64,000 nucleotides of DNA from JAILLW01 sp045640905 (GCA_045640905.1 JAZUFW010000058.1:20471-84470); one strand, 5' to 3'; positions 32,658 through 41,972 are shown, numbered from the stretch's first letter. Translations and numbers: made by a program. The notes: generated by a model not told the origin, from the sequence alone.

Positions 32658-34415
32658 ATGAAAGAAGTATCAGGCACAAAGGTAATGATGCTGGGAAACG
32701 CAGCAATTGCCAGAGGTGCGTATGAAGCCGGTGTTAAGGTTTCGGCGGCTTATCCCGGAACTCCCAGCACCGAAATATCGGAAAATCTTGTTAAATACAA
32801 GGATGAATTGTACTGTGAGTGGTCACCGAATGAAAAGGTAGCCATGGAAGTTGCCATAGGCGCATCATTCCATGGAGTTCGTGCCATGGCATCCATGAAG
32901 CACGTCGGAGTAAATGTGGCTTCGGACCCTCTATATACGATTTCATATTCGGGTGTTAACGGCGGACTGGTTATAGTAGCAGCCGATGACCCCGGGCTTT
33001 ACAGTTCACAGAATGAACAGGATTCGAGAATGGTAGCCAGAGCTGCTATGGTTCCGGTGCTTGAGCCTTCCGATTCCGAAGAAGCCAGAGTGTTTACCAA
33101 GCTCGCTTTTGACTTGTCGGAAAAATACGATACACCGATTATGCTTCGCACAACGACGAGACTGGCACATTCACAGTGCCTGGTCAATTTGGAGGATCGT
33201 GTTACTCCCGAAGACAAGCCCTACGAAAAGAACATTCAGAAAAATGTCATGATGCCGGGTATGGCAAAAAAGAGACATCTGTTTGTTGAAGAACGCTTGA
33301 AGAAGATGGCTTCGGATGCTTCTTCGATGGAGATAAACAAAGCAGTATATAACGATACGAAAATCGGTGTTATTACATCGGGCATTCCGTACCAGTATGT
33401 AAAAGAAGTACTTCCCAATGCATCCATATTGAAATTGGGACTGGTGCATCCGCTTCCCAAGAAGCTGATAGAGGAGTTCGCATCGAAGGTTGAAACGCTT
33501 TATATAGTAGAAGAGTTGGAACCGGTAATTGAAGAACAGGTTAAGAGCTGGGGAATTAAGTGTATCGGAAAAGAGATTTTCACCGTACAGGGCGAATATT
33601 CCGCAAATCTTTTGCGTAAGGCAATTCTTAAACAAGAACTGACCATAGAAGATGCTGCCGATGTACCGCAGAGACCTCCTATTCTTTGCCCCGGATGTCC
33701 TCACAGATCAGTATATTCCGTTTTGAAAAAGTTAAAAAAGCATGCAGCAGGAGATATAGGCTGTTACACACTTGGCGCTGTAGCACCGCTTCAGGTGGTT
33801 GAGACGAGCGTATGTATGGGCTCATCCATTTCTACACTTCATGGCGTCGAAAAGGCCAAGGGAAGTGAGTATATTAAGGATTGGGTAGCGTGTATCGGAG
33901 ATTCAACATTCCTTCACACCGGTGTAAACTCACTGATTGACATGGTATATAACAAGGGCACAGGTACCGTTATTATCATGGATAATTCAACTACAGGAAT
34001 GACAGGCCATCAGGATCATGCCGCAACAGGCAAAACCTTGATGGGCGAAGAGACATATATGATAGACATATATAATCTCTGCAAGGCGATTGGCGTTGAA
34101 CATGTAGTTGAAGTAGATGCCTTTGATGATAAGAAACTTGAAGAGGTTATCAAAGAGGAAACGGCACGTGATGCTGTGTCTGTAATTATTGCAAAGTCGC
34201 TCTGTGCTCTTCACAAGGATTTCGTTCCGAAGGGCAAGTGCACGGTGGATATTGAAAAATGTAAGAAGTGCGGTATGTGCCTGGCTTCCGCATGTCCTGC
34301 AATTCATAAGAACGCCGAAGGATATGCCGAAATTGATGCCACAATGTGTAACGGATGCGGTCACTGCATGAGTAATTGTAAATTCGGAGCGATTTCGCTC
34401 ATAGAAAATAAGTAG
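32658..34415 (+). CDS. iorA: Indolepyruvate ferredoxin oxidoreductase, alpha subunit
   Basis: A 585-residue TPP enzyme that oxidatively decarboxylates arylpyruvates to acyl-CoA and reduces ferredoxin. The N-terminal pyrimidine-binding part starts with VMMLGNAAIARGAYEAGVKV and AAYPGTPSTEIS. The TPP/Mg site shows ACIGDSTFLHTGVNSLIDMV and MDNSTTGMTGHQDH. A C-terminal two-[4Fe-4S] ferredoxin domain (from Cys535) has CKKCGMCLASACP and CNGCGHCMSNCKFGAI. GAGGAGAG lies before the ATG. Its beta subunit follows twelve bases later. Confidence 0.96.
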   Translation: MKEVSGTKVMMLGNAAIARGAYEAGVKVSAAYPGTPSTEISENLVKYKDELYCEWSPNEKVAMEVAIGASFHGVRAMASMKHVGVNVASDPLYTISYSGVNGGLVIVAADDPGLYSSQNEQDSRMVARAAMVPVLEPSDSEEARVFTKLAFDLSEKYDTPIMLRTTTRLAHSQCLVNLEDRVTPEDKPYEKNIQKNVMMPGMAKKRHLFVEERLKKMASDASSMEINKAVYNDTKIGVITSGIPYQYVKEVLPNASILKLGLVHPLPKKLIEEFASKVETLYIVEELEPVIEEQVKSWGIKCIGKEIFTVQGEYSANLLRKAILKQELTIEDAADVPQRPPILCPGCPHRSVYSVLKKLKKHAAGDIGCYTLGAVAPLQVVETSVCMGSSISTLHGVEKAKGSEYIKDWVACIGDSTFLHTGVNSLIDMVYNKGTGTVIIMDNSTTGMTGHQDHAATGKTLMGEETYMIDIYNLCKAIGVEHVVEVDAFDDKKLEEVIKEETARDAVSVIIAKSLCALHKDFVPKGKCTVDIEKCKKCGMCLASACPAIHKNAEGYAEIDATMCNGCGHCMSNCKFGAISLIENK

Positions 34416-34427
34416 GAGGTTCGCGAC

Positions 34428-35000
34428 ATGGAAACAAAGAATATTATGATAGTCGGTGTCGGCGGACAGGGAACGTTATTAACTAGCAGAATCCTGGGAA
34501 ACATGACTACCAAGGCCGGTTTTGATGTAAAGATTTCCGAAGTTCACGGAATGGCTCAAAGAGGTGGCTCGGTAGTTACATTTGTTCGATACGGGGATGA
34601 TGTTGCAGAACCCATTGTAGAAGAAGGAACCGCAGATGTTTTGATTGCTTTCGAACGTTTGGAAGCATTAAGATATGCGCATTTTCTTAAAAAGGACGGA
34701 GTCCTTATAGTAAACGATGTACGTATGGACCCTATGCCGGTTGCGATAGGTGCAGCTGAGTATCCCGAAAATATCATCGAAAATCTTTCAAAGAAACATA
34801 AAGTTGTAAGTCTTGATGCAAAGGCTGAAGCAATTAAATTGGGCAATGCCAGAGTGTTTAACACGATTATCGTCGGTGTAGCCGCCAAGAGCATGGACTT
34901 CAAAGAGGAAGAGTGGATTGAAGTTATCAAAGAGACTGTTCCTCCGAAAACCATAGACATAAATGTTGCTGCTTTCAAGCACGGGTTCGAGTTTATTTAG
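34428..35000 (+). CDS. iorB: Indolepyruvate ferredoxin oxidoreductase, beta subunit
   Basis: A 190-residue subunit of the 2-oxoacid:ferredoxin oxidoreductase gamma-type family. The start NIMIVGVGGQGTLLTSRILG is the CoA-binding glycine motif, followed by VKISEVHGMAQRGGSVVTFV, which is conserved throughout the family, and FERLEALRYA. GTAGGAGGT precedes the ATG. It pairs with IorA to make phenylacetyl-, 4-hydroxyphenylacetyl- or indoleacetyl-CoA, or to run in reverse for amino acid synthesis. Confidence 0.95.
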   Translation: METKNIMIVGVGGQGTLLTSRILGNMTTKAGFDVKISEVHGMAQRGGSVVTFVRYGDDVAEPIVEEGTADVLIAFERLEALRYAHFLKKDGVLIVNDVRMDPMPVAIGAAEYPENIIENLSKKHKVVSLDAKAEAIKLGNARVFNTIIVGVAAKSMDFKEEEWIEVIKETVPPKTIDINVAAFKHGFEFI

Positions 35001-35024
35001 CCTGTAGGTGCATGGCACTACAGG
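35001..35024 (+). other. Stem-loop between iorB and the CoA ligase gene
   Basis: CCTGTAGGTGC can pair with GCACTACAGG around ATG, with one bulged base, right after the iorB stop. No U-tract follows, so it is more likely an mRNA-stability or processing element than a terminator. Confidence 0.5.
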
Positions 35025-35075
35025 CGTAATAGTGATACTCATTAACGAACGTGTGTAGAAAGAAGAGGTAACAAA

Positions 35076-36374
35076 ATGATTTGGAATGAAGCAAAAGAAT
35101 GTATGAGCCGAGACGAGCTGGCTGCGTTGCAGAGCAAACGTCTTGTCAAGACAGTTGAACGTGTATATCACAATGTAGAGCCCTATAGACGCAAGATGCA
35201 GGCTGTAGGTCTGGAACCCGGAGATATCAAAGGGATAGAGGATCTTCATAAACTTCCCTATACCACAAAAAATGATCTTCGTGATAACTATCCGTTCGGA
35301 TTGTTTGCCGTTCCGCAATCAGAGATAGTCAGAGTTCATGCGTCAAGCGGAACGACAGGAAAGGCTACCGTGGTAGGATATACCAGACGTGACCTTGAAG
35401 TTTGGGCCGAGTGCGTTGCCAGAGCTATGACCATGGCGGGAATCGGACGAGGGGACATCATTCAGATAGCTTACGGATACGGACTGTTTACCGGTGGACT
35501 GGGCGCACATTACGGAGCAGAACATTTGGGAGCTACGGTAGTGCCGCAAAGTACGGGAAACACCAAGAAATTGATTACAATGATGAAGGATTTCGGTACT
35601 ACTGCAATCGCATGTACGCCTTCATACCTTTTACATATTGCCGAAACCTTGGAGAATGAGGGAATGCTTGACCAAATCAAACTGCGTACAGCGGTTTGCG
35701 GAGCAGAACCTTGGACCGAGGCTATGCGCAAACAGATTGAAGAACGCCTTCATATCAGCGCACATGATATTTACGGATTGTCCGAAATAATGGGCCCCGG
35801 AGTGGCTTGTGATTGTGAATATCATAAAGGACTTCATATCTGTGAAGACAATTTCTTACCTGAGATAATTGATCCTGAAACACTTGAACCGATAGGCGAG
35901 GGAAAAACGGGAGAACTGGTATTTACCACCCTCAATAAAGAGGGACTGCCGCTTATCAGATACAGAACCAAGGACCTGACGTCCATAACATATGATAAAT
36001 GTGAATGCGGCAGAACTTCTGCCAGAATTTCGAAATTCACAGGCAGATCCGATGATATGCTGATCATAAGAGGAGTCAATGTATTCCCGTCACAGATTGA
36101 GGCTGCACTGCTTGAAATGAGCGAAACCACACCTCATTACCTGATGATTGTTGACAGAGTAAACAACCTGGATACATTGGAAGTACAGGTCGAAGTTGAA
36201 GAAAAATTCTTCTCTGATGAAATCAAAGAACTTGAAAATCTGACGAAGAAGATTGCACATGTGCTTCAGCTGGCAATCGGACTTGCTGTGAAGGTCAAAT
36301 TGGTAGAGCCTAAGACTCTGGAACGTTTTGACGGAAAATCAAAACATGTAATAGATAATCGTAAATTCGATTAA
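35076..36374 (+). CDS. paaK: Phenylacetate-CoA ligase homologue
   Basis: A 432-residue AMP-forming CoA ligase of the PaaK family, acting on aryl acids such as phenylacetate or indoleacetate. HASSGTTGKATVVGYT (88-103) is the ATP loop, IYGLSEIMGPGVACDC the second adenylate motif, and YRTKDLTSI with GRSDDMLIIRGVNVFPSQ form the hinge and catalytic end. AAGAGGT lies before the ATG. Next to iorAB it can use acyl-CoA energy: running backward with IorAB it would make ATP from aryl-CoA, as in archaea; running forward it would activate aryl acids for assimilation. Confidence 0.93.
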   Translation: MIWNEAKECMSRDELAALQSKRLVKTVERVYHNVEPYRRKMQAVGLEPGDIKGIEDLHKLPYTTKNDLRDNYPFGLFAVPQSEIVRVHASSGTTGKATVVGYTRRDLEVWAECVARAMTMAGIGRGDIIQIAYGYGLFTGGLGAHYGAEHLGATVVPQSTGNTKKLITMMKDFGTTAIACTPSYLLHIAETLENEGMLDQIKLRTAVCGAEPWTEAMRKQIEERLHISAHDIYGLSEIMGPGVACDCEYHKGLHICEDNFLPEIIDPETLEPIGEGKTGELVFTTLNKEGLPLIRYRTKDLTSITYDKCECGRTSARISKFTGRSDDMLIIRGVNVFPSQIEAALLEMSETTPHYLMIVDRVNNLDTLEVQVEVEEKFFSDEIKELENLTKKIAHVLQLAIGLAVKVKLVEPKTLERFDGKSKHVIDNRKFD

Positions 36375-36402
36375 CTTATGTTTCAAAGAAAAGGAGTGTT
36401 CT

Positions 36403-36819
36403 ATGAAGCAACTGTCGGTTTTTTTGGAAAATCGTGAGGGAAGACTTGAAGAAGCCCTTTGCATTTTAAAGAATAACAATATAAACATTGTATCTCTGTC
36501 TTTGGCGGATACTACGGACTATGGCATGTTGAGACTGATTGTCAACGATCCCGAAAACGGTCAAAAGGCACTTAAGGGAGAGGGCTTTTCCGCACATTTG
36601 TCCAATGTTGTCGCAATACGCTTTTCACATACTCCCGGTTCTTTGCATGCCGCGCTGGACGCGTTAAAGACGGGTGGAATCAATATAGAATATATGTATG
36701 CGTTATGCACAAAAACAGATGAGGCAGCCATAGTTATTAAACCTTCGAACATAGAAGATGCTGTTAAAATATTGGAAGATAACGGTTTTAAGTTATTTAC
36801 CGATGGTGATGTTTTTTAA
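36403..36819 (+). CDS. Tandem ACT domain protein
   Basis: A 138-residue protein of two ACT domains (about 1-65 and 70-138): KQLSVFLENREGRLEEALCI begins the first and HTPGSLHAALDALKTGGINI the second. ACT domains bind amino acids. Proteins like this regularly follow iorAB-paaK genes in anaerobes, so a role in sensing aromatic or branched amino acids for this pathway is likely but not shown. AAAGGAG precedes the ATG. Confidence 0.88.
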   Translation: MKQLSVFLENREGRLEEALCILKNNNINIVSLSLADTTDYGMLRLIVNDPENGQKALKGEGFSAHLSNVVAIRFSHTPGSLHAALDALKTGGINIEYMYALCTKTDEAAIVIKPSNIEDAVKILEDNGFKLFTDGDVF

Positions 36820-36822
36820 GCT

Positions 36823-37470
36823 ATGACACAATCTGTTAATTATCAAAAAGAACTTGAAAAAGTTCTGCAGGATGAATCACAAAGGGGCACTCATTTGTTT
36901 TTACACAGCTGTTGTGCCCCATGCAGTTCATATGTGCTTACCTATCTAAGCACTTTTTTTAATATTACGGTTTTTTATTATAATCCGAATATTACGGAGG
37001 ATAATGAATATAGGCACCGTGTGGAGGAGCAAAAACGCCTGATTTATGAATTGAATCGGGAAACAGCCATGAAGACCAAGGAGTGCCCGAACAGATTCCC
37101 CATAGCAGTATTGGAAGGAGACTATGACAGAGATGCTTTCCTTGAAAATGTGAAGGGACATGAGCAGGATAAAGAAGGCGGAGCCCGATGCGCAATCTGC
37201 TTTCGAATGCGACTTAAAAAGACGGTTGAAGAGGCTCTGATACACCAAGCGGATTATGTGACCACCACGCTGACAATCAGTCCGCTGAAAAATGCCGAAT
37301 TGCTGAATAACATAGGCATGGATTTGTGCAAAGCGTGTGATGTGAAATGGTTGCCGTCGGACTTTAAAAAGAAAGACGGTTATAAGCAGAGTATAGAATT
37401 GTCAAAGAAATATGATTTGTACAGGCAGGATTACTGCGGATGTATTTTTTCTAAGGAGAACGATATATGA
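36823..37470 (+). CDS. queH: Epoxyqueuosine reductase QueH
   Basis: A 215-residue enzyme of the DUF208/QueH family, which reduces epoxyqueuosine to queuosine in tRNA wobble positions. LHSCCAPCSSYVL (Cys30, Cys31, Cys34) and GGARCAICFRMRL plus the terminal DYCGCIFS supply the conserved cysteines. It starts three bases after the ACT gene stop with no separate ribosome site, and its stop overlaps argS by four bases (ATGA). folE at 1-322 may supply a precursor for the same tRNA modification. Confidence 0.93.
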   Translation: MTQSVNYQKELEKVLQDESQRGTHLFLHSCCAPCSSYVLTYLSTFFNITVFYYNPNITEDNEYRHRVEEQKRLIYELNRETAMKTKECPNRFPIAVLEGDYDRDAFLENVKGHEQDKEGGARCAICFRMRLKKTVEEALIHQADYVTTTLTISPLKNAELLNNIGMDLCKACDVKWLPSDFKKKDGYKQSIELSKKYDLYRQDYCGCIFSKENDI

Positions 37471-39233
37471 AGTATTTTATTGAATTGATATCTGATGAAA
37501 TGAAAAAGGCTTTTGCCGAAGCCGGATATGATGAATCCTTGGGTCGTGTCAGCGTATCAAACAGACCTGACTTGTGTGAATATCAGTGTAACGGAGCCAT
37601 GGCCGGAGCAAAGAAGTACGGACAAAAACCTATTGATATAGCAAATGCAGTGGCTCAAAAACTCGAAGGCAGCGATGTATTTTCTTCAGTCGAAGCCGTT
37701 ATGCCGGGATTCTTGAACCTTAAACTCAACAATGATTTTTTGGTCAAATACGTGGACGCTGTTTCAAAAGATTCCAAGTTCGGACTTGATACCGTATCCG
37801 AAGAAAAAACTGTTATCGTTGACTACGGCGGACCGAATGTGGCAAAACCGCTTCATGTCGGACATTTGCGTTCTGCGGTTATCGGCGAAGCAGTGAAGCG
37901 TATATGCAAATATATGGGATATAAAGCAATCGGAGATATTCACTTGGGCGATTGGGGCCTTCAGATGGGGCTTGTAATCAATGAAGTTAAGAACCGTCAG
38001 CCCGAGCTTGTATATTTTGATGATAATTATGATGGAGATTATCCTTCGGAAGCACCGTTTACTGTGGCTGATTTGGAGGAAATATATCCGTATGCGTCGG
38101 GAAAATCAAAAGAAGATCCCGAGTATAAGGCAGCAGCCATGGAAGCTACGTTTAAGCTCCAAAGCGGAGTGCGGGGATATCGAGCCTTATGGAATCATAT
38201 TATGGATGTTTCCATAGCAGACATGAAGAAGAATTATGATAAACTGAATGTTAATTTCGAACTTTGGAACGGTGAATCTTCGGTACATGAACTGATACCG
38301 GGAATGGTTAAATACATGCAGGACAACGGTTATGCGTATATGTCGGACGGAGCCTGGGTAATCGATGTAAAGGAAGATACCGATAAAAAGGAAATGCCAC
38401 CTTGTATTTTGCTGAAATCCGACGGAGCATCGTTATACAATACTACTGATTTGGCTACAATTATGGATCGTGTCGAAAAGTATGATCCTTCTCGAATGAT
38501 ATACTTAACCGATAAGCGTCAGGATCTGTATTTTGAACAGGTATTCCGTGCGGCACGCAAAACAAAGATTATCGCAGATGATATTCCCATGATTCACATC
38601 GGCTTCGGAACGGTTAACGGTTCTGACGGACATGCATTCAAAACCCGTGAAGGTGGGGTAATGCGTCTCGAACGACTCATCAGCGAAATTAATGAAAAGA
38701 CATTTGAACGTATTACGGAATCGCGTGAAATGCCTGAAGAGGAAGCACGCAATATCGCTGCCATCGTCGCCCTTGCTGCTATAAAGTACGGTGATTTATC
38801 AAATCAAGCCTCAAAGGACTATATTTTTGATATGGACAAATTCACTTCTTTTGAAGGAGATACCGGTCCGTATATTCTGTATACAATCGTTCGAATTAAG
38901 TCTATACTCAGTAAGGTAGCAGCAGACGGATTTGACGTTTCGAGCGCTTCACTTGCAGGATGTTATTCCGATGCAGAGAAAACGTTAATGATGGATATAG
39001 CAGGATTTAATGCCATGATGACGAATGCTTATGAAGAAACGGCTCCTCATAAGATATGTGCTTATATTTACAATATGGCCAATGATTTTAACCGTTTCTA
39101 CCATGAAACAAAGATAGCTACGGAAGAGGATATGACTAAGAAAGGATCGTTTATTGCATTGCTGAAGGTGACGCGCGATATCTTGGAAACATGTATTGAC
39201 GTATTGGGATTTGCGGCACCCGAGAAGATGTAA
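37467..39233 (+). CDS. argS: Arginyl-tRNA synthetase
   Basis: A 588-residue class I synthetase. DYGGPNVAKPLHVGHLRSAV carries the HIGH motif as HVGH (130-133); LTDKRQDLYFEQVFRAAR and FGTVNGSDGHAFKTREGG (the KMSKS-equivalent region) follow, and the C-terminal anticodon-binding helices end in PHKICAYIYNMANDFNRFY. AAGGAGA precedes the ATG within queH. It charges tRNA-Arg; the tRNA-Gly gene follows 33 bases after the stop. Confidence 0.97.
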   Translation: MKYFIELISDEMKKAFAEAGYDESLGRVSVSNRPDLCEYQCNGAMAGAKKYGQKPIDIANAVAQKLEGSDVFSSVEAVMPGFLNLKLNNDFLVKYVDAVSKDSKFGLDTVSEEKTVIVDYGGPNVAKPLHVGHLRSAVIGEAVKRICKYMGYKAIGDIHLGDWGLQMGLVINEVKNRQPELVYFDDNYDGDYPSEAPFTVADLEEIYPYASGKSKEDPEYKAAAMEATFKLQSGVRGYRALWNHIMDVSIADMKKNYDKLNVNFELWNGESSVHELIPGMVKYMQDNGYAYMSDGAWVIDVKEDTDKKEMPPCILLKSDGASLYNTTDLATIMDRVEKYDPSRMIYLTDKRQDLYFEQVFRAARKTKIIADDIPMIHIGFGTVNGSDGHAFKTREGGVMRLERLISEINEKTFERITESREMPEEEARNIAAIVALAAIKYGDLSNQASKDYIFDMDKFTSFEGDTGPYILYTIVRIKSILSKVAADGFDVSSASLAGCYSDAEKTLMMDIAGFNAMMTNAYEETAPHKICAYIYNMANDFNRFYHETKIATEEDMTKKGSFIALLKVTRDILETCIDVLGFAAPEKM

Positions 39234-39242
39234 AATCAATTA

Positions 39243-39262
39243 CTCTGCACCGACGTGCAGAG
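39243..39262 (+). other. Hairpin between argS and tRNA-Gly
   Basis: CTCTGCAC pairs perfectly with GTGCAGAG around CGAC, four bases before the tRNA 5' end. Without a U-tract it is not a standard terminator; it may guide RNase processing of a shared argS-tRNA transcript. Confidence 0.5.
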
Positions 39263-39266
39263 ATAT

Positions 39267-39337
39267 GCAGGATTAGTACATCGGTAGTACACGAGCTTCC
39301 CAAGCTTGTGAGGCGGGTTCGACTCCCGTATCCTGCT
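39267..39337 (+). tRNA. tRNA-Gly (CCC)
   Basis: A 71-base cloverleaf: acceptor GCAGGAT/ATCCTGC, D arm GTAC/GTAC, anticodon arm CGAGC/GCTTG with loop TTCCCAA reading GGG codons, T arm CGGGT/CCCGT around the TTCGACT loop, discriminator T. CCA is not encoded. Confidence 0.95.
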
Positions 39338-39346
39338 TGTGCACAC

Positions 39347-39377
39347 AGCCGCATGTTGCGTTGCAGCATGCGGCTTA
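39347..39377 (+). terminator. Terminator after tRNA-Gly
   Basis: AGCCGCATG pairs with CATGCGGCT and is followed by TATTAAAT, ten bases after the tRNA. Confidence 0.65.
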
Positions 39378-39386
39378 TTAAATATT

Positions 39387-39887
39387 ATGAAACGTTATTG
39401 TCAAAATTGTAAAATTTCATATGAATTTTCGCCAAGGGAAGTTTCAGGTAAAGAGGACTTGGTTTGTCCTTCCTGCGGCAGCATTATTCCGAAGAATTCT
39501 TTTGAACCCGGGGGTGCCGGAAAATCCGATGCCATGGAAAGCAAAATCGGAAGCGCCGTAGGGTCATTGTTTTCGTTTGCATATATTTATTATTTGCTGC
39601 TTTCCGTTATAGGCGCGGGCGCATTTTTCCTGCATTGGGATACTGTTCTTTATGTAGTTACCGCTATTGCGCTAATTTCATTTGTGCTTCAACTGTTGAC
39701 GGGATATCTGGTGTTTAGAAGCGGAGTATTATTTTTGCCGGCGGGGGCTGTTTTGGGTTTTGCGTTATTCAAGAACATACAGGGAGCCTGCTTTGGCATT
39801 ATGGCGGTGTTCTTTTTTAGACATCTTTTACGTGATATTTTGTACAGACTGTTTTATAAATTGATTGGTATCGGAAATTCGAAATGA
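39387..39887 (+). CDS. Zinc-ribbon membrane protein of unknown function
   Basis: A 166-residue protein. The first 35 residues form a zinc ribbon with CQNC (5-8) and CPSC (about 28-31). About four membrane segments follow, from near residue 52 to 150. It has a short Met-Lys start at 39387 with no clear ribosome site, ten bases after the terminator of the tRNA; an upstream in-frame start would run through the tRNA region and is rejected. The AzlC gene begins two bases after its stop. I do not know its function. Confidence 0.75.
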   Translation: MKRYCQNCKISYEFSPREVSGKEDLVCPSCGSIIPKNSFEPGGAGKSDAMESKIGSAVGSLFSFAYIYYLLLSVIGAGAFFLHWDTVLYVVTAIALISFVLQLLTGYLVFRSGVLFLPAGAVLGFALFKNIQGACFGIMAVFFFRHLLRDILYRLFYKLIGIGNSK

Positions 39888-39888
39888 T

Positions 39889-40611
39889 ATGAAAAACGGA
39901 AATGACAACGAAAATAACATAACCAAGAGGGCCTTTGTTGCAACGGTACCGATCATGGCAGGATATTTGGTGCTGGGAATCGGGTTTGGCGTATTCCTGA
40001 AGGCCAAAGGCTATGGAATGTGGTGGTCGCTTTTAACGAGTGTGGTTATCTATGCCGGTTCCATGCAGTATGTACTGGCTTCTTTAATGAGCGGAGGAGC
40101 TTCGTTTCTGACAGTGGGATTGACCACATTAATGGTTAATGCCAGACACTTGTTTTACGGTATTTCAATGGTCCAAAAATACAAAGGAGCCGGTAAAAAA
40201 AAGCCGTATCTCATTTTTGCCTTGACTGATGAAACGTATTCGCTTGTATGCGACGTCCCGGAGGATATAGAAAAACTCGGAAAGAAAGCGACGATGAAGT
40301 ATTGCTTTTTGGTTTCTCTTTTTGACCAGATATATTGGGTGAGCGGATGCTTTTTGGGAGGCCTGGCAGGTGAATACATCTCGTTTAACACCGAAGGGGT
40401 AGATTTTGCGCTGACTGCTTTGTTTATTACTATATTTACGGATCAATGGATGAAAAATAAGAATCATATACCCGCACTTATCGGTGTACTTTCATCCGTG
40501 ATTGCACTTGCAATCTTTGGGCAGGATTCATTTCTTATTCCGGCGATGATTCTGATTATGACGGCGCTCCTTATTATGCAAAGAGTAAAGGGAGGGCAAA
40601 ATAATGGATAG
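39889..40611 (+). CDS. azlC: AzlC family branched-chain amino acid exporter subunit
   Basis: A 240-residue membrane protein. FVATVPIMAGYLVLGIGFGV (about 13-32) and SVVIYAGSMQYVLASLMSGG are the family hallmarks, with NARHLFYGISM soon after. With AzlD it exports branched-chain or related amino acids and analogues such as azaleucine. It overlaps the azlD start by eight bases and begins right after the zinc-ribbon gene, so the three are one transcript. Confidence 0.92.
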   Translation: MKNGNDNENNITKRAFVATVPIMAGYLVLGIGFGVFLKAKGYGMWWSLLTSVVIYAGSMQYVLASLMSGGASFLTVGLTTLMVNARHLFYGISMVQKYKGAGKKKPYLIFALTDETYSLVCDVPEDIEKLGKKATMKYCFLVSLFDQIYWVSGCFLGGLAGEYISFNTEGVDFALTALFITIFTDQWMKNKNHIPALIGVLSSVIALAIFGQDSFLIPAMILIMTALLIMQRVKGGQNNG

Positions 40612-40927
40612 ATACGCATTGATTTGTGTTGCAATCGCTTCGGCTGTTACAATTCTTTTGAGAGCTTTGCCGTTTGTGTTTTTCGGAGGAAAAAAGACAC
40701 CCAAAACGATAGAATATCTGGGAACGGTGTTGCCGTGCGCAATTATGGGAATGCTGGTTGTTTATTGCCTTAAGGGAACTTCGTTTTCAAGTATCTCGGG
40801 CTTCCTGCCTGCGCTTATCGCTTCGGCAATCGTTGTTTTTTCTTACATCCTGAAAAAGAATACGTTGGTCAGCGTTATCAGCGGAACGGTATGCTATATG
40901 TTTCTTATTCAAGTGGTTTTTAAGTAA
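40604..40927 (+). CDS. azlD: AzlD family transporter subunit
   Basis: A 107-residue small membrane partner of AzlC with about four hydrophobic segments. AVTILLRALPFVFFGGKKTP and YLGTVLPCAIMGMLVVYCLK are typical of the family. GGGAGG precedes the ATG inside azlC. Confidence 0.9.
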   Translation: MDRYALICVAIASAVTILLRALPFVFFGGKKTPKTIEYLGTVLPCAIMGMLVVYCLKGTSFSSISGFLPALIASAIVVFSYILKKNTLVSVISGTVCYMFLIQVVFK

Positions 40928-40986
40928 TTTCTGTCTATGGCGACGATAAAAAGTGACTTTACTTAGTGACCGTGGTACGGCAGTTG

Positions 40987-40995
40987 TGGTATAAT
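40987..40995 (+). promoter_or_regulatory. Extended -10 promoter of the 41030 gene
   Basis: TGGTATAAT (40987-40995), with GTGACC at 40966-40971 as a possible -35 (18-base spacer), lies 34 bases before a CGGAGGG ribosome site and start codon. Confidence 0.6.
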
Positions 40996-41029
40996 TTTTC
41001 CAGAAATGTATTTCTCGGAGGGTATAAAT

Positions 41030-41956
41030 ATGGCTATGAGATTGGTTACCAGATCTGACTTTGACGGATTGGCATGCGGTGCATTGCTCCTTGAAGCAGG
41101 AGTAATAGATCATTGGCAGTTCGCTCATCCCAAAGATTTGCAGGATGGTTTGGTTGAAATTAACGAAAACGATTGCCTGGCTAATGTTCCTTATGTTCCC
41201 GGATGCGGACTGTGGTTCGATCATCATTCCAGCGAACATGAGAGATTGGAATTGCAGGGCAAATATAAAGGCGAAAGCAGAATAACGCCTTCATGTGCGC
41301 GTATTATTTATGAGTATTACGGTGGCAAGGAAAAGTTCCCGAACTATGATGATATCATGGTAGCAGTAGACAAAGTTGATTCGGGAAACCTGACCGTTGA
41401 TGAAATACTGAATCCTACCGGATGGATTCTGGTTGGATTTTTGATGGATCCGAGAACAGGCCTCGGAAGATGGCGTCAGTTCACCATTTCAAACTATCAG
41501 TTGATGGAAAAACTGATGGTTGCATGCCGTGACAAATCCACGGAAGAAATTCTCGCTATGCCCGATGTTAAGGAGCGTATCGAAGTATATATGGAGCAGA
41601 CCGAGAAGTTTAAGCAGATGGTTGCCGATCACACTGAAGTGAAGGGAAATGTTATCATCAGCGATTTGCGTGGTGTTGATCCTATTTACACCGGCAACAG
41701 ATTCTTGATTTACAGTCTGTATCCCGAACAGAATGTTTCCGCATGGATAGTTAACGGACGAGGCGGACACGGCTGTTCGGCCGCAGTAGGTTACAGCATC
41801 ATTAATAAAACCTGTAAGGTTAATGTAGGGAGCTTAATGCTTAAGTACAACGGCGGCGGACACGAAAAGGTTGGAACCTGTCAGTTCTCTGACGAGAATA
41901 TGGCGACAGATTTGCCGAAGATGCTTGATGAACTGTGCGCAATGGCAAACGCATAA
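41030..41956 (+). CDS. DHH family phosphoesterase
   Basis: A 308-residue DHH-superfamily protein. RSDFDGLACG (8-17) is motif I and FDHHSSEH (from Asp64) the DHH motif that binds two Mn2+; NGRGGHGCSAAVGYS and YNGGGHEKVGTCQF near the end are the DHHA-type substrate part. The family includes oligoribonucleases, exopolyphosphatases and cyclic dinucleotide phosphodiesterases. Annotation pipelines often say exopolyphosphatase, but the substrate cannot be told here. CGGAGGG precedes ATG 41030. Transcribed alone with its own promoter and terminator. Confidence 0.85.
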   Translation: MAMRLVTRSDFDGLACGALLLEAGVIDHWQFAHPKDLQDGLVEINENDCLANVPYVPGCGLWFDHHSSEHERLELQGKYKGESRITPSCARIIYEYYGGKEKFPNYDDIMVAVDKVDSGNLTVDEILNPTGWILVGFLMDPRTGLGRWRQFTISNYQLMEKLMVACRDKSTEEILAMPDVKERIEVYMEQTEKFKQMVADHTEVKGNVIISDLRGVDPIYTGNRFLIYSLYPEQNVSAWIVNGRGGHGCSAAVGYSIINKTCKVNVGSLMLKYNGGGHEKVGTCQFSDENMATDLPKMLDELCAMANA

Positions 41957-41972
41957 ATAATGATTTTATTTT

